DNA of 41,585 nucleotides from Deltaproteobacteria bacterium UBA7527 (lineage in GTDB: Bacteria > Desulfobacterota > Syntrophorhabdia > Syntrophorhabdales > Syntrophorhabdaceae): contig DLMV01000032.1 in assembly GCA_002478225.1 (NCBI GenBank), forward strand, positions 25,477 to 67,061. Direction: 5' to 3'. Positions within the stretch are counted from its first letter, which is position 1. Every line of letters starts with the position of its first letter. Positions 24,393-33,903 of the stretch are shown piece by piece. The translations under genes and the position numbers were made by a program. A model generated the notes under the pieces. It did not search any database. It was not told the DNA's origin and worked only from the letters and a program-made list of their open reading frames with translations.

Positions 24393-26278
24393 AAAAGAAA
24401 ATCCTGATCGTAGACGATAACAGCACCAATCTGTATCTGCTTAAGAGCTTGCTGGAAGGAGAGGGTTTGGAAGTAATTACAGCAAAGAACGGGGCGGATG
24501 CATTGGAGAAGGCCCACGCCAACCCTCCTGATCTTATTGTTTCAGACATTCTAATGCCCGTCCTGGACGGCTATGCCTTGTGCCGGCAATGCAAGCTGGA
24601 CGAAACGCTTAGCCATGTACCGTTTGTATTCTACACGGCTACATATACAGAACCAGAGGACGAAAAATTTGCGTTGAGCCTTGGCGCGGAGGGATTCATT
24701 CTTAAACCACAGGATCCGGAAGAATTGATAAAAATATTGGCAGGATTTATCGGGGAAGAACTCAGTGCAAAAACCACATCGGCAAAACCTTTAGGCGAGG
24801 AGATGGAGTTCTTCAGACATCATAATGAGATCCTCTTCCGCAAGCTCGAAAAGAAAATGCTGGACCTGGAAATGATGTCTGATAAATTGAAGAAAGAGGA
24901 AGAGACGCTGCGGAGGAATGAGGAATTTCTCAGCAGCGTCGTAGAGAATATTCCCAACATGATCTTTGTTAAAGAAGCTGAGACTCTACGCTTCGTAAAA
25001 ATTAACAGAGCAGGAGAGGAACTGTTAGGACACAAAAGGCAAGATCTGATTGGTAAAAATGATTATGACTTTTTTCCAAAAGATCAGGCGGACTTCTTCG
25101 TCGAAAAGGATAGGGAAGTACTGAGAAACAAACAGCTTATCGATATTCCTGAAGAATCTATTCAGACAAAGCATCTTGGCAAGAGGATACTGCATACAAA
25201 GAAGATGCCGATCATGGACAAAAAGGGGAAGCCGCTCTACCTGCTTGGCATCTCGGAAGATATCACAGAGATCAAAAAAACAAAAGAACTGCTCAAAGAG
25301 AGCGAAAAGAAATACCGCGGTATCTTTGAAAATGCTGTCATGGGGATCTTTCAGGTGACCATCGATGGTCGCTATTTAAGCGTTAACCCGGCAGGTGCTT
25401 TAATGTATGGGTATAGCTCGCCTGAAGAGATGATGCAGTTAGTTACTAATACCACAAAACAGTTATACGTTAATCCCGAAGACCGGACAAAACTGTTGAA
25501 TTTATTGGAAGCGCAAGGATCTGTTGAAGGCTTTGAGACTGAACATTATTGTAAAGACGGCAGCAAGATTTTGGTCGTTTTGAATGCTCGCTTGGTAGGT
25601 GATGCAGACGGGACAATGCCATCTTTTTACGAGGTCACCTCACAAAATATCACTGCAAAAAAAATTGCAGAAGAAGAGTCCAGACGTGTACTTGAAAAAC
25701 TTCGCACAACCTTAGGCGCCACCGTCCAGGCAATGGCGGCGACCGTCGAAACGAGGGACCCCTATACCGCAGGCCACCAGCGGAGGGTGGCGAACCTCGC
25801 ACGGGCGATCGCTCAGGAAATGAACCTCTATAAAGATGTCGTTGACGGCATCCGGGTTGCGGGCCTCATCCATGACATCGGGAAGATATCGGTCCCTGCA
25901 GAGATCCTGAGCAAACCAACAAAACTGACCGAGATGGAGTTCAACATCATCAAGGTACACTCCGAGACAGGGTACAACATCCTCAAAGACATTGAGTTCC
26001 CCTGGCCTATTGCCGATATCGTCTTACAGCATCACGAGAAGCTCAATGGATCGGGATACCCTCAGGGTTTAAAGAACGGGCAGATCCTCCTCGAGGCAAA
26101 GATATTGGCCGTAGCCGATGTCGTGGAAGCAATGGCCTCCCATCGTCCATACAGGGCAGGCCTTGGCATCGATTTTGCTCTTGAAGAGATCGAAAAGAAC
26201 AAGGGTATCCTCTATGATGCAAAGATCGTCGATGCATGCGCTCGGCTGTTCAGGGAGAAGGGGTTTAGGTTTGAGTAA
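24389..26278 (+). CDS. Response-regulator HD-GYP phosphodiesterase (REC-PAS-PAS-HD-GYP)
   Basis: A 629-residue cytoplasmic protein. Receiver 1-122 (Asp53 in LIVSDILMPVLDG), coiled-coil 140-175, PAS1 about 176-295, PAS2 about 305-425 and HD-GYP about 435-629, with His495-Asp496 in GLIHDIGKIS, QHHEKLNGSGYPQ and SHRPYR. It should hydrolyse c-di-GMP under control of the CHASE kinase with which it is translationally coupled. The last 51 bp of the gene are identical to the last 51 bp of the HD-GYP gene at 19015, and its PAS2 is the module shared by five proteins of this cluster. Confidence 0.93.
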   Translation: MKKKILIVDDNSTNLYLLKSLLEGEGLEVITAKNGADALEKAHANPPDLIVSDILMPVLDGYALCRQCKLDETLSHVPFVFYTATYTEPEDEKFALSLGAEGFILKPQDPEELIKILAGFIGEELSAKTTSAKPLGEEMEFFRHHNEILFRKLEKKMLDLEMMSDKLKKEEETLRRNEEFLSSVVENIPNMIFVKEAETLRFVKINRAGEELLGHKRQDLIGKNDYDFFPKDQADFFVEKDREVLRNKQLIDIPEESIQTKHLGKRILHTKKMPIMDKKGKPLYLLGISEDITEIKKTKELLKESEKKYRGIFENAVMGIFQVTIDGRYLSVNPAGALMYGYSSPEEMMQLVTNTTKQLYVNPEDRTKLLNLLEAQGSVEGFETEHYCKDGSKILVVLNARLVGDADGTMPSFYEVTSQNITAKKIAEEESRRVLEKLRTTLGATVQAMAATVETRDPYTAGHQRRVANLARAIAQEMNLYKDVVDGIRVAGLIHDIGKISVPAEILSKPTKLTEMEFNIIKVHSETGYNILKDIEFPWPIADIVLQHHEKLNGSGYPQGLKNGQILLEAKILAVADVVEAMASHRPYRAGLGIDFALEEIEKNKGILYDAKIVDACARLFREKGFRFE

Positions 26279-26335
26279 GAAAGTGTTGCGGGTTCTTAAA
26301 GCGTGTGCGGATAAGTGTGTAGAGGAGTAAAAGAT

Positions 26336-29239
26336 ATGAGCGGGGAACAATTAAGAAAGCCCAAGGTCAGGATGTTGATATTGGAGGATGTGCCTGCCGA
26401 CGCGGAACTTGCAGAACATGAGATTCGTAAGACAGGGATTGATCTTCAAACAAGACTGGTGGCAACAGAGAGCGCCTTTGTTGAAGAGCTTGACCGTTTT
26501 TTACCTGATATTGTCCTCTCAGATTACAAACTTCCATCATATAACGGTCTTGCAGCCCTTCAAGCTACACGCGACAAATATCCGGATATGCCTTTTATCA
26601 TAGTATCCGGGGAGCTCGGAGAAGGGCCGGCAATAGAGATGCTCAAACAGGGCGCCACTGACTATGTATTGAAAAATAAACTATCAAGACTTGGACCGGC
26701 TGTAAAGCGGGCACTGAAAGAAGCCGAAGAGCATGCCATACGAAAGCAATATGAACGGTTACTCATAGAATCAGAAAAAAAGTACCGCCTGTTATTTGAC
26801 CTTGAATCAGATGCGATCCTGCTCATCAATACGGATAGCGGCCGCTTAGTTGATGCAAATAATGCGGCATCATCCATGTACGGGTACAGCAAAAAGGAGT
26901 TGCTCGAGAAAAGGAATATCGATCTTTCGGCAGAACCGGAGAAAACCATAAAATCGACACAGTGTCGTACGACCTTTGTTCCTATTCGTTATCACAGGAA
27001 AAAGGACGGCACTATTTTCCCTGTTGAGATAACAGCTACCCACTTTATCTGGGAGGGGCAAAATCTGCATCTCGCCGCCATCAGGGATATCACCAACCGC
27101 CTGAAGGCGGAAGAGGCTTTAAAGAATAGCGAAGAAACGCTCCGAATATTGCTCGACGCCACCAGGGAAACCTTGATATTGATCGATACGAAAGGCACAA
27201 TCCTTACCGCGAATGAAAAGGTTGCTGAAAGATTGGGGAAAAGCGTTCAGGAACTTGCGGGCACCTGCCTGTACGATCATTTCCCACCGGACGTGGCACA
27301 ATCAAGAAAAGAATATTTCGATAAGGCTGCCATTACCGGCGAACCGGTTTGTTTTGAAGATACCCGCGAGGGGATATCTTATGAAACATATTGCAACCCT
27401 GTTTTTGATGAAAAAGGGAAGGTGTCAAAGCTGGCCATTTTTGCTCTTGACATTACCAGTCACAAGCAGGACGAAGAACGCATCCGCAAGGAACAATCGA
27501 GATTCGTTATGCTGTCTGAAAATGCACCATTTGGATTGATGATGATCAACAACGACGGTACGTACAGTTACATAAACCGTAAATTTACAGAGATACTTGG
27601 CTATGATATCCGGGATATTCCAAACAGCAAGGAATTTTTGATGAAGGCATATCCTGATCCTGAATACAGGCAAAAAGTGATAGATGCATACGTAAATGAT
27701 ATGAAGGGAACTCAACTTGGGGAGCAACGACCACGGGTCTTTACGGTACGATGCAAGAACGGGCAGGATAAGATCATCAACTTCATAGCTGTAAAAATAG
27801 ACATGAACATGGATATCATTGCTATTGAGGACATTACCGAGCGTATAAGGAACGAAGAAAAAATAAAAGAGAGCGAAGAGCTGTACAGGACGCTTTTTGA
27901 TTCTGCCAATGACGCCATATTCCTTATGGATGGCGACTTGTTTATGGATACCAATAAGAAGACGCTTGAAATGTTTCAATGCACCAGGGAGCAGATCATC
28001 GGGCAGCCTCCGTACAGATTTTCCCCTCCATTCCAACCTGACGGCAGAGACTCTGTCGAGAAGGCACTTGAAAAGATCAACGCCGCGCTGAAAGGCGAAC
28101 CGCAATTCTTTGAATGGCAGCATTGCAGATATGACGGTACACAATTCGATACCGAGGTAAGCCTGAACGCCGTCAAGTTGGAAAAAAAGACATTTATTCA
28201 TGCTTTTGTGCGTGATGTCACCAAAAGGAAAGAGGCCGAGAGGAAGATCAAAGAAGCTGAAGAGAAGTACCGTGATATTGTTGAATTCGCTTTAGAAGGG
28301 ATATTCCAGACCGCACCCGAAGGGAAGCCTCTCATGGTGAACAATGCATACGCGTCCATATTGAAATACAGTTCTCCCGAAGAATTCCTGACATCCGTTT
28401 CTAATATACGGCAGGTGTACGTGCATCCTGAAAAGCGTAATGAGCTTATTGGTATCCTAGAGAGGACACGTAGAGTGTCAGGGTTTGAAACAGAGTTTTA
28501 TTGTAAAGACCGCAGTAAGGTATGGATCTCAATAAACATAAGGAGCATCCGAGACGGTTCCGGGAAACTTCTTTATTATGAAGGAACCATCATGGACATC
28601 ACACAGAGGAAGCACGGAGAAGAAACCATCAAGCAGAACGTGGAGAGGTTGCGGCGTGCAATGGGCGGGATCATCAACGTCATTGTAACGACGGTAGAAT
28701 CAAGGGACCCTTACACATCAGGCCACCAGAGGAGGGTTTCCGACCTCGCGAGGGCGATCGCAACCGAGATGGGGCTTCCTTTCGAGCAGATAGACGGGAT
28801 ACGCATGGCTGGAGTTATTCATGATCTCGGCAAGATCTCAGTGCCGGCAGAGATCCTGAGCAAACCAGGCAGATTGACGGATGCCGAGTTTAGCCTCATA
28901 AAACAGCACTCCGCCATAGGGTATAACATCCTTAAGGACATAGAGTTTGACTGGCCTATAGCCGATATCGTACTTCAGCACCACGAAAGGCTGAATGGTT
29001 CAGGGTACCCGCAGGCGCTGAAGGGGGAAGATATCTTACCGGAAGCCAAGATCATAGCCGTAGCTGATGTTGTTGAATCAATGGCCTCTCACAGGCCATA
29101 CAGGCCGGCATTCGGCGTGGAGGTCGCCCTCGACGAGATCATAAAAAACAAAGGCATCCTCTATGACATTGACGCGGTAGATGCCTGTGTACGGTTGTTC
29201 CAGGAGAAAGGGTTTACCTTCGGAGAGGGAAGTGCATGA
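26336..29239 (+). CDS. Response-regulator HD-GYP phosphodiesterase with five PAS domains
   Basis: A 967-residue cytoplasmic protein from the ATG at 26336, chosen over the upstream in-frame ATG at 26315 because GAGGAG at 26322-26327 is correctly spaced for it. Receiver 10-135 (Asp63 in IVLSDYKLPSYNG) is followed by five PAS units beginning near 145, 270, 385, 510 and 640, and an HD-GYP about 775-967 (HDLGKIS with His near 829, QHHERLNGSGYPQ, HRPYRPA). The fifth PAS belongs to the shared PAS family of the cluster. The receiver resembles the N-terminal REC of the HisKA_3 kinase at 14750, so both may answer to the same upstream kinase. It is unusually PAS-rich, implying integration of several redox, ligand or partner signals before c-di-GMP hydrolysis. 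Confidence 0.92.
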   Translation: MSGEQLRKPKVRMLILEDVPADAELAEHEIRKTGIDLQTRLVATESAFVEELDRFLPDIVLSDYKLPSYNGLAALQATRDKYPDMPFIIVSGELGEGPAIEMLKQGATDYVLKNKLSRLGPAVKRALKEAEEHAIRKQYERLLIESEKKYRLLFDLESDAILLINTDSGRLVDANNAASSMYGYSKKELLEKRNIDLSAEPEKTIKSTQCRTTFVPIRYHRKKDGTIFPVEITATHFIWEGQNLHLAAIRDITNRLKAEEALKNSEETLRILLDATRETLILIDTKGTILTANEKVAERLGKSVQELAGTCLYDHFPPDVAQSRKEYFDKAAITGEPVCFEDTREGISYETYCNPVFDEKGKVSKLAIFALDITSHKQDEERIRKEQSRFVMLSENAPFGLMMINNDGTYSYINRKFTEILGYDIRDIPNSKEFLMKAYPDPEYRQKVIDAYVNDMKGTQLGEQRPRVFTVRCKNGQDKIINFIAVKIDMNMDIIAIEDITERIRNEEKIKESEELYRTLFDSANDAIFLMDGDLFMDTNKKTLEMFQCTREQIIGQPPYRFSPPFQPDGRDSVEKALEKINAALKGEPQFFEWQHCRYDGTQFDTEVSLNAVKLEKKTFIHAFVRDVTKRKEAERKIKEAEEKYRDIVEFALEGIFQTAPEGKPLMVNNAYASILKYSSPEEFLTSVSNIRQVYVHPEKRNELIGILERTRRVSGFETEFYCKDRSKVWISINIRSIRDGSGKLLYYEGTIMDITQRKHGEETIKQNVERLRRAMGGIINVIVTTVESRDPYTSGHQRRVSDLARAIATEMGLPFEQIDGIRMAGVIHDLGKISVPAEILSKPGRLTDAEFSLIKQHSAIGYNILKDIEFDWPIADIVLQHHERLNGSGYPQALKGEDILPEAKIIAVADVVESMASHRPYRPAFGVEVALDEIIKNKGILYDIDAVDACVRLFQEKGFTFGEGSA

Positions 29240-29257
29240 CCGTTTGAGGCGTGAAGG

Positions 29258-30889
29258 ATGAACGGTGAGCGGAAAAAAGGTTTCAGGTCTACAAAGGCGA
29301 CACTCTATATCTGGTCGATCGTCCTTATCTGGACGTGCAGCATCGCAGCATCATTTATATGGAATGTTACTAACCCGGCATATATGACACACCAGGTCAA
29401 TGTGACGGCAAAAAAAGATCAGGGCGCCCAGGGTCACATCACAAGTTTGAACCAGATCCGGGCGATTGAACGGTCTGCCAGGATTCGGCTCTTAGAGACA
29501 CACGGTTTTTTCTGGATGATCGGTCTTCTCGTTATCGGTCTCGGCGGAAGATCCATGGAAAAGTATGTCCGGAGGATCGAAACTACAGAGACTGCCTTAA
29601 GGAAGGAACGGGACAGGGCGCATGCATACTTCGATATCGCCGGAACTATGATGGTTGTTATCGGCGATGACGGAAAGGTGAAGTCCATCAATCAAATGGC
29701 ATGCGATGTGCTTGGATACAAAGAGGAGGAGATCATTGACAGGGACTGGTTTAACACCTTTCTACCGGATAAGGTGAGGGATGATGTTAGGGGGATCTTT
29801 TCTCGGCTGATGTCAGGAGAGGTCAAGCCGGTTGAATATAATGAGAATTATGTGGTTACGAAAAACGGGGAAGAGCGGTTCATCGCATGGCACAACAGCA
29901 TTATAAGGGACGAAGAGGGTAATATAACAGGCAGTCTTAGTTCAGGGGAAGACATTACGGAACAGAAAAAAATTGAAGAACAACTGAGAGAATCAGAAAT
30001 CAGATTCAGGGCCCTTGCCGAGGAATCCTTCGTAGGGGTCTACATAATACAGAACGGGGTATTCACCTATGTCAATAAAAAATTTGCCGAGATACACGGA
30101 TATCAAGTTGAAGAAATAGTGGGCAAGAAACGCCCTCAGGATTTTGTATTGCCTGAAGATATTCCTGTTGTTGAAGAAAATATACGGAAGCGTTTGTCAG
30201 GCGAGGTGGATACAACTCATTTCAGCTTTAGGGCTATGCGAAAAGACGGAAGAACGATACATGTCGAGGTTTACGGTTCAAAGTCGAGTATTGGTGGGAA
30301 TCCGGCTGTCACCGGGACTTTAATAGATATAACGGAACGAATCAAAACAGAAGAAGCCATTCACCATATGGCATACCACGATGCACTCACCGGATTGCCC
30401 AACAGGTTATTATTCAATGACCGCCTCAATATTGCCATGAACCTTTCACGACGCAAAGACGAAAAGCTTGCTGTCATGATGCTTGATATTGACAGGTTTA
30501 AAGCGGTGAATGATAGTTTGGGACATGATTTTGGAGATATGCTGCTCGTTGCAGTTTCCGAACGGATCGGCACTATGCTGCGAAAGAGCGATACTGTTGC
30601 ACGTATGGGAGGGGATGAGTTTATGATCCTCCTTCCTGAAATTACAAAATCAGAAGACGCGATCACTGTTTCGGAAAAGATATGCCTTGCAGTGCGGCAG
30701 CCGATCCAGATCAATGGCAATACGCTTAATGTCTCGGTGAGCATCGGCATCTCCATATATCCTGATCACGCGAATGACGCTGCAACGCTCCTGAAATATG
30801 CTGATGCTGCTCTCTACAGCGCAAAAGAGGGGGGGCGGAACAAAGCAGTATTATTCCTTAGACAGGAAAAGACAAAGAGGGGACATTGA
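29258..30889 (+). CDS. Membrane PAS-PAS-GGDEF diguanylate cyclase
   Basis: A 543-residue protein. TM1 is about 13-36, a short periplasmic loop about 37-84, TM2 about 85-100, a coiled-coil, PAS1 about 122-240, PAS2 about 247-362 and GGDEF about 365-535. The active-site motif GGDEF is intact at 451-455 and the inhibitory I-site RKSD is at 442-445, five residues before it, so it should be an active, product-inhibited cyclase making c-di-GMP from two GTP. It is the only GGDEF in a cluster with three HD-GYP phosphodiesterases and no EAL domain. It lies 18 bp after the third HD-GYP gene, and its stop is 1 bp before the adenylate cyclase start. Nothing in the sequence suggests degeneration. Confidence 0.93.
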   Translation: MNGERKKGFRSTKATLYIWSIVLIWTCSIAASFIWNVTNPAYMTHQVNVTAKKDQGAQGHITSLNQIRAIERSARIRLLETHGFFWMIGLLVIGLGGRSMEKYVRRIETTETALRKERDRAHAYFDIAGTMMVVIGDDGKVKSINQMACDVLGYKEEEIIDRDWFNTFLPDKVRDDVRGIFSRLMSGEVKPVEYNENYVVTKNGEERFIAWHNSIIRDEEGNITGSLSSGEDITEQKKIEEQLRESEIRFRALAEESFVGVYIIQNGVFTYVNKKFAEIHGYQVEEIVGKKRPQDFVLPEDIPVVEENIRKRLSGEVDTTHFSFRAMRKDGRTIHVEVYGSKSSIGGNPAVTGTLIDITERIKTEEAIHHMAYHDALTGLPNRLLFNDRLNIAMNLSRRKDEKLAVMMLDIDRFKAVNDSLGHDFGDMLLVAVSERIGTMLRKSDTVARMGGDEFMILLPEITKSEDAITVSEKICLAVRQPIQINGNTLNVSVSIGISIYPDHANDAATLLKYADAALYSAKEGGRNKAVLFLRQEKTKRGH

Positions 30890-30890
30890 G

Positions 30891-33470
30891 ATGATCGCAA
30901 ACACTAACCGGCTGCAAGATATTTTTCTAAAGAAACAGGACCTTTACTACAGACTGATCCTGAGCATCGGCCTGCTCTTTGTCTTTCCTGCATTTGGGTT
31001 CCTCTTTTTTGCCGTCAAATATAACATCCTGCAGGACAGGTCATTACCCCTTTTTCTTGCCGGGTTTCTTATATTCTCATTTCTCGGTTTTATCTTTCTA
31101 AGGACCGTCTTTCGCAAGATCACAAGGATATCGGAGGAGATCTCTGAAAAGGTCGCCTCAGACGTAACCGGTGTTCACCTTGGACAAAAGGCCGATGAAC
31201 TAAGCACGATCGTTGATTCATTCAACGCCCTTGAACAGCATCTCAAAACAACATTGAACCGGCTTGACAGGAAAGCATCGGAGATCTCAACGTTGAAAGA
31301 GCTCTCAGACCTGTGCTACGTTACGTTTGATACCGATGAGCTCCTCTATGTTACGCTCGAACGGGCGCTTAAGCTTGTAAAGGCAGATATCGGCTCTGTC
31401 CTGATCCTTGAGCGGCCCCAGCGGAAGACATTTCTCGTACAGGCCAACATCGGGCTTGATGGCGCGGTCAAGGTAGGAAACAGGATCGATTTTGATACAA
31501 GCATAGCAAAATATGCGGTCATCAACAAATCGCCGCTCCTTGTTGAGAACATTGAAAAGGACAGCAGGTTTGGAAGGAACAACCGCCCCACATACGCGAC
31601 AAAATCATTCATCTGCATGCCCCTGAAAACCATTGGGGATATCATAGGGGTTATCACGATCTCAAGAAAGAACGATGACGTTGTCTTTACCCAAGACGAT
31701 GTAGATGTCTTGACGCCTCTTTTAAGCAATGCAGCCTTCACCTACGAGAACATCCGTCTGTTTAAGGAAAATGAGCTTGGGAACGAAATAGTGAAGACAA
31801 CGATGAAGATCTTCAAGACCATCAATTCAAGCCTCAGGGACAGCGAACTCATGTATTCAGTATTGAGCGAGATACAGTCTCTGATCTCATATGACCTCGC
31901 CATCGTGATGGTCGTGGATGATAACCGGCTCGATACCCTCATGATCTATGATATCCAGAGCCGTGGGCCTATAAACCTCTCTAAAGGATCCTATTATCAT
32001 TATAAAGGCACCATACTTGACAAGGTGATCCAGCAGGAGACCACGCTCATTGTAACGGATACCGATCAGCTGATGCATGATGTTGAGCGCGAGCTTCTTG
32101 TCAATCAGTACTCAGGAGCAAGCCTTTTGAGCGCATTGCGCATCTCCGGTGAGATCAAGGGCATCCTCATATTGTGTTCGCCAAACAAGGACAATCTGAA
32201 CAAAGATCTCGAGTTCGTGGAAGTTGCGAAGGACAGCGTGGCTTTTGCCATTGAGCGTACGAGGCTTTTCGCTTCTGTTGTACGCAGGGGCCAGGAATTC
32301 GACACATTGAAGCAGATCGGCGGCGCACTCGCGGCATCAACATTCGATATAGACCAGGTCCTGAAATACGCGATGGATATGATACGGGTAACCATGGATG
32401 TCGAGGCGGGTTCCCTGCTTCTTCTGCGAGGCGAGGAGCTTGAGTTCAAGGTCAGTTTCGATATTGATGCTGCGGCGCTCGGACAGGCGACGATCAAGAT
32501 GGGACAGGGTATCGCCGGATATGTCGCTTCTCAGGGTAAATCTATTATCGTAAACGATGTGCGCCAGTCGCCGCATTTTTTCCCGGCTGTTGACAGTACA
32601 ACAGGATTTATAACAAAATCCGCCCTCTGCGTGCCCATGATCTCAAAAGGGAAAGTGGTCGGGGTCATCGAGCTTCTCAATAAGCGCAATGGCGACTTCA
32701 GCTACAACGATGAGCAGCTCCTCCAGTCCATCACCTCATCGCTCATTATCGCGATAGAGAATGCGAGGCTTTACCGGGAAACAGTCTCCATGACCGAGCA
32801 CGAGAGAGGGATACGCCATATCTTTCAGAAGTTCGTTCCCAAAGAGGTCGTGGACAAGATCATCCATGGCGAGGCAACAGGCAAACCTCTGCTTGACGAG
32901 TTCCGGATATTAACATTCCTCAATATCGATATCAGGGGCTTCTCAAGGCTCGCCAAGACCATCGGGCCCCATAAGACGGTCCCCATGATCAATTATTTCT
33001 TTTCCATCATGGGAGAGATCGTCTTCAAGCATCAGGGGATAGTCGACAAATACCTGGGAGACGGATTTCTCGCTTTGTTCGGGGCGCCGGTCTCGAGCGT
33101 GTCAGACGCCGACAACGCGATAGCCGCGGCCATGGATATGAAAAAGGCCATGGACCCTGTAAGCGATCATTTTCAGAAAGAAGCTGGCGCTCCGCTGTTT
33201 ATGGGGATCGCTATCCACACAGGTGAAGCCGTCATAGGGAACATCGGATTTGAGAAGAAGATGGATTATACGGTCATAGGCGATGCGGTGAACACGGTCT
33301 TCCGGCTTCAGGATATCGTGAAGCCGCTGAAGAACGGCATCCTTATCAGCGAAAGGACACGCAAGGCGGCTCAGTCGAGCCTTGATGTGCGGGAGATCGG
33401 CGAATACGAGATCGACGCGGCATCGGAAAAGATCAAGGTATATGAACTTCTGAAACAGACCAAAATTTGA
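30891..33470 (+). CDS. GAF-regulated class III adenylate cyclase
   Basis: An 859-residue protein from the ATG at 30891 (GAGGGGAC upstream); the ORF is open further up inside the GGDEF gene, but that part lacks homology. Two TM helices (about 22-42 and 46-66) and a HAMP-like linker precede three GAF domains (about 135-290, 305-455 and 475-640). The class III cyclase domain spans about 670-855. Metal-binding Asp680 (NIDIRGF) and Asp724 (YLGDG), adenine-selecting Lys720 and Asp792 (MDYTVIG), and transition-state Asn801 and Arg805 are all present, so it should make cAMP rather than cGMP. Tandem GAFs upstream of a cyclase resemble cyanobacterial CyaB-type enzymes, which are regulated by cyclic nucleotides. 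The GAF ligand here is unknown. Confidence 0.9.
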   Translation: MIANTNRLQDIFLKKQDLYYRLILSIGLLFVFPAFGFLFFAVKYNILQDRSLPLFLAGFLIFSFLGFIFLRTVFRKITRISEEISEKVASDVTGVHLGQKADELSTIVDSFNALEQHLKTTLNRLDRKASEISTLKELSDLCYVTFDTDELLYVTLERALKLVKADIGSVLILERPQRKTFLVQANIGLDGAVKVGNRIDFDTSIAKYAVINKSPLLVENIEKDSRFGRNNRPTYATKSFICMPLKTIGDIIGVITISRKNDDVVFTQDDVDVLTPLLSNAAFTYENIRLFKENELGNEIVKTTMKIFKTINSSLRDSELMYSVLSEIQSLISYDLAIVMVVDDNRLDTLMIYDIQSRGPINLSKGSYYHYKGTILDKVIQQETTLIVTDTDQLMHDVERELLVNQYSGASLLSALRISGEIKGILILCSPNKDNLNKDLEFVEVAKDSVAFAIERTRLFASVVRRGQEFDTLKQIGGALAASTFDIDQVLKYAMDMIRVTMDVEAGSLLLLRGEELEFKVSFDIDAAALGQATIKMGQGIAGYVASQGKSIIVNDVRQSPHFFPAVDSTTGFITKSALCVPMISKGKVVGVIELLNKRNGDFSYNDEQLLQSITSSLIIAIENARLYRETVSMTEHERGIRHIFQKFVPKEVVDKIIHGEATGKPLLDEFRILTFLNIDIRGFSRLAKTIGPHKTVPMINYFFSIMGEIVFKHQGIVDKYLGDGFLALFGAPVSSVSDADNAIAAAMDMKKAMDPVSDHFQKEAGAPLFMGIAIHTGEAVIGNIGFEKKMDYTVIGDAVNTVFRLQDIVKPLKNGILISERTRKAAQSSLDVREIGEYEIDAASEKIKVYELLKQTKI

Positions 33471-33503
33471 TCGATTATAGATTGCTGGTTTAATTTTTGA
33501 AGA

Positions 33504-33848
33504 TTGGCTGCTGAGATAAGAAGAACGCTCCTATATATAATCCTATCGTGTGTCATCGTATTCTTTATAGTGAATACCGGATACGGGTTCAGCCAGATAG
33601 ATTTCGTAAAGTTTAAAGTAACAAAACGATGTTTCAAGTGTAATCTGGCAGGCATCAATCTGACACATACAAACATGACCGGGGCAGACCTGTCTCAAGC
33701 AAACCTCAACGATGCGGTTCTGTCGCGCGCAAATTTGACCGGTTCCAACCTGTCCGGAGCAAATCTGACCAAATACAGCGATGGATATACCCTCTGGACA
33801 GACAGTTCAGTATGTCAGGCTGGTTCTGTCGGGGAATGTAAGAAGTAG
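33504..33848 (+). CDS. Small exported pentapeptide-repeat protein
   Basis: A 114-residue protein. The likely start is TTG at 33504 with a weak GAAG site just upstream. An N-terminal hydrophobic helix (LLYIILSCVIVFFIVNTGYGFS) looks like a signal peptide or anchor. A CFKCNL pair is followed by about eight pentapeptide units of the A(D/N)Lxx type (ADLSQANLNDAVLSRANLTGSNLSGANL), and the tail contains two more Cys (SVCQAGSVGEC). Pentapeptide repeats fold as a right-handed quadrilateral beta-helix; the function of short exported members is unknown. A CxxC pair and paired C-terminal cysteines suggest a disulfide-closed or metal-binding cap (inference). Confidence 0.75.
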   Translation: MAAEIRRTLLYIILSCVIVFFIVNTGYGFSQIDFVKFKVTKRCFKCNLAGINLTHTNMTGADLSQANLNDAVLSRANLTGSNLSGANLTKYSDGYTLWTDSSVCQAGSVGECKK

Positions 33849-33903
33849 CAGACCTGACGACAGTACTGCTCTCATCCGCATCTCTCCCAATCAACGTAAA
33901 ACC

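Noticed and set aside
30798..30890. Upstream extension of the adenylate cyclase ORF
   Set aside because: The extra 31 residues overlap the end of the GGDEF gene and look like frame-shadow sequence; the ATG at 30891 has a ribosome binding site.
33841..33903. Intrinsic terminator before aspS
   Set aside because: Only a weak AGCAG/CTGCT pairing with a long loop and no T-tract.
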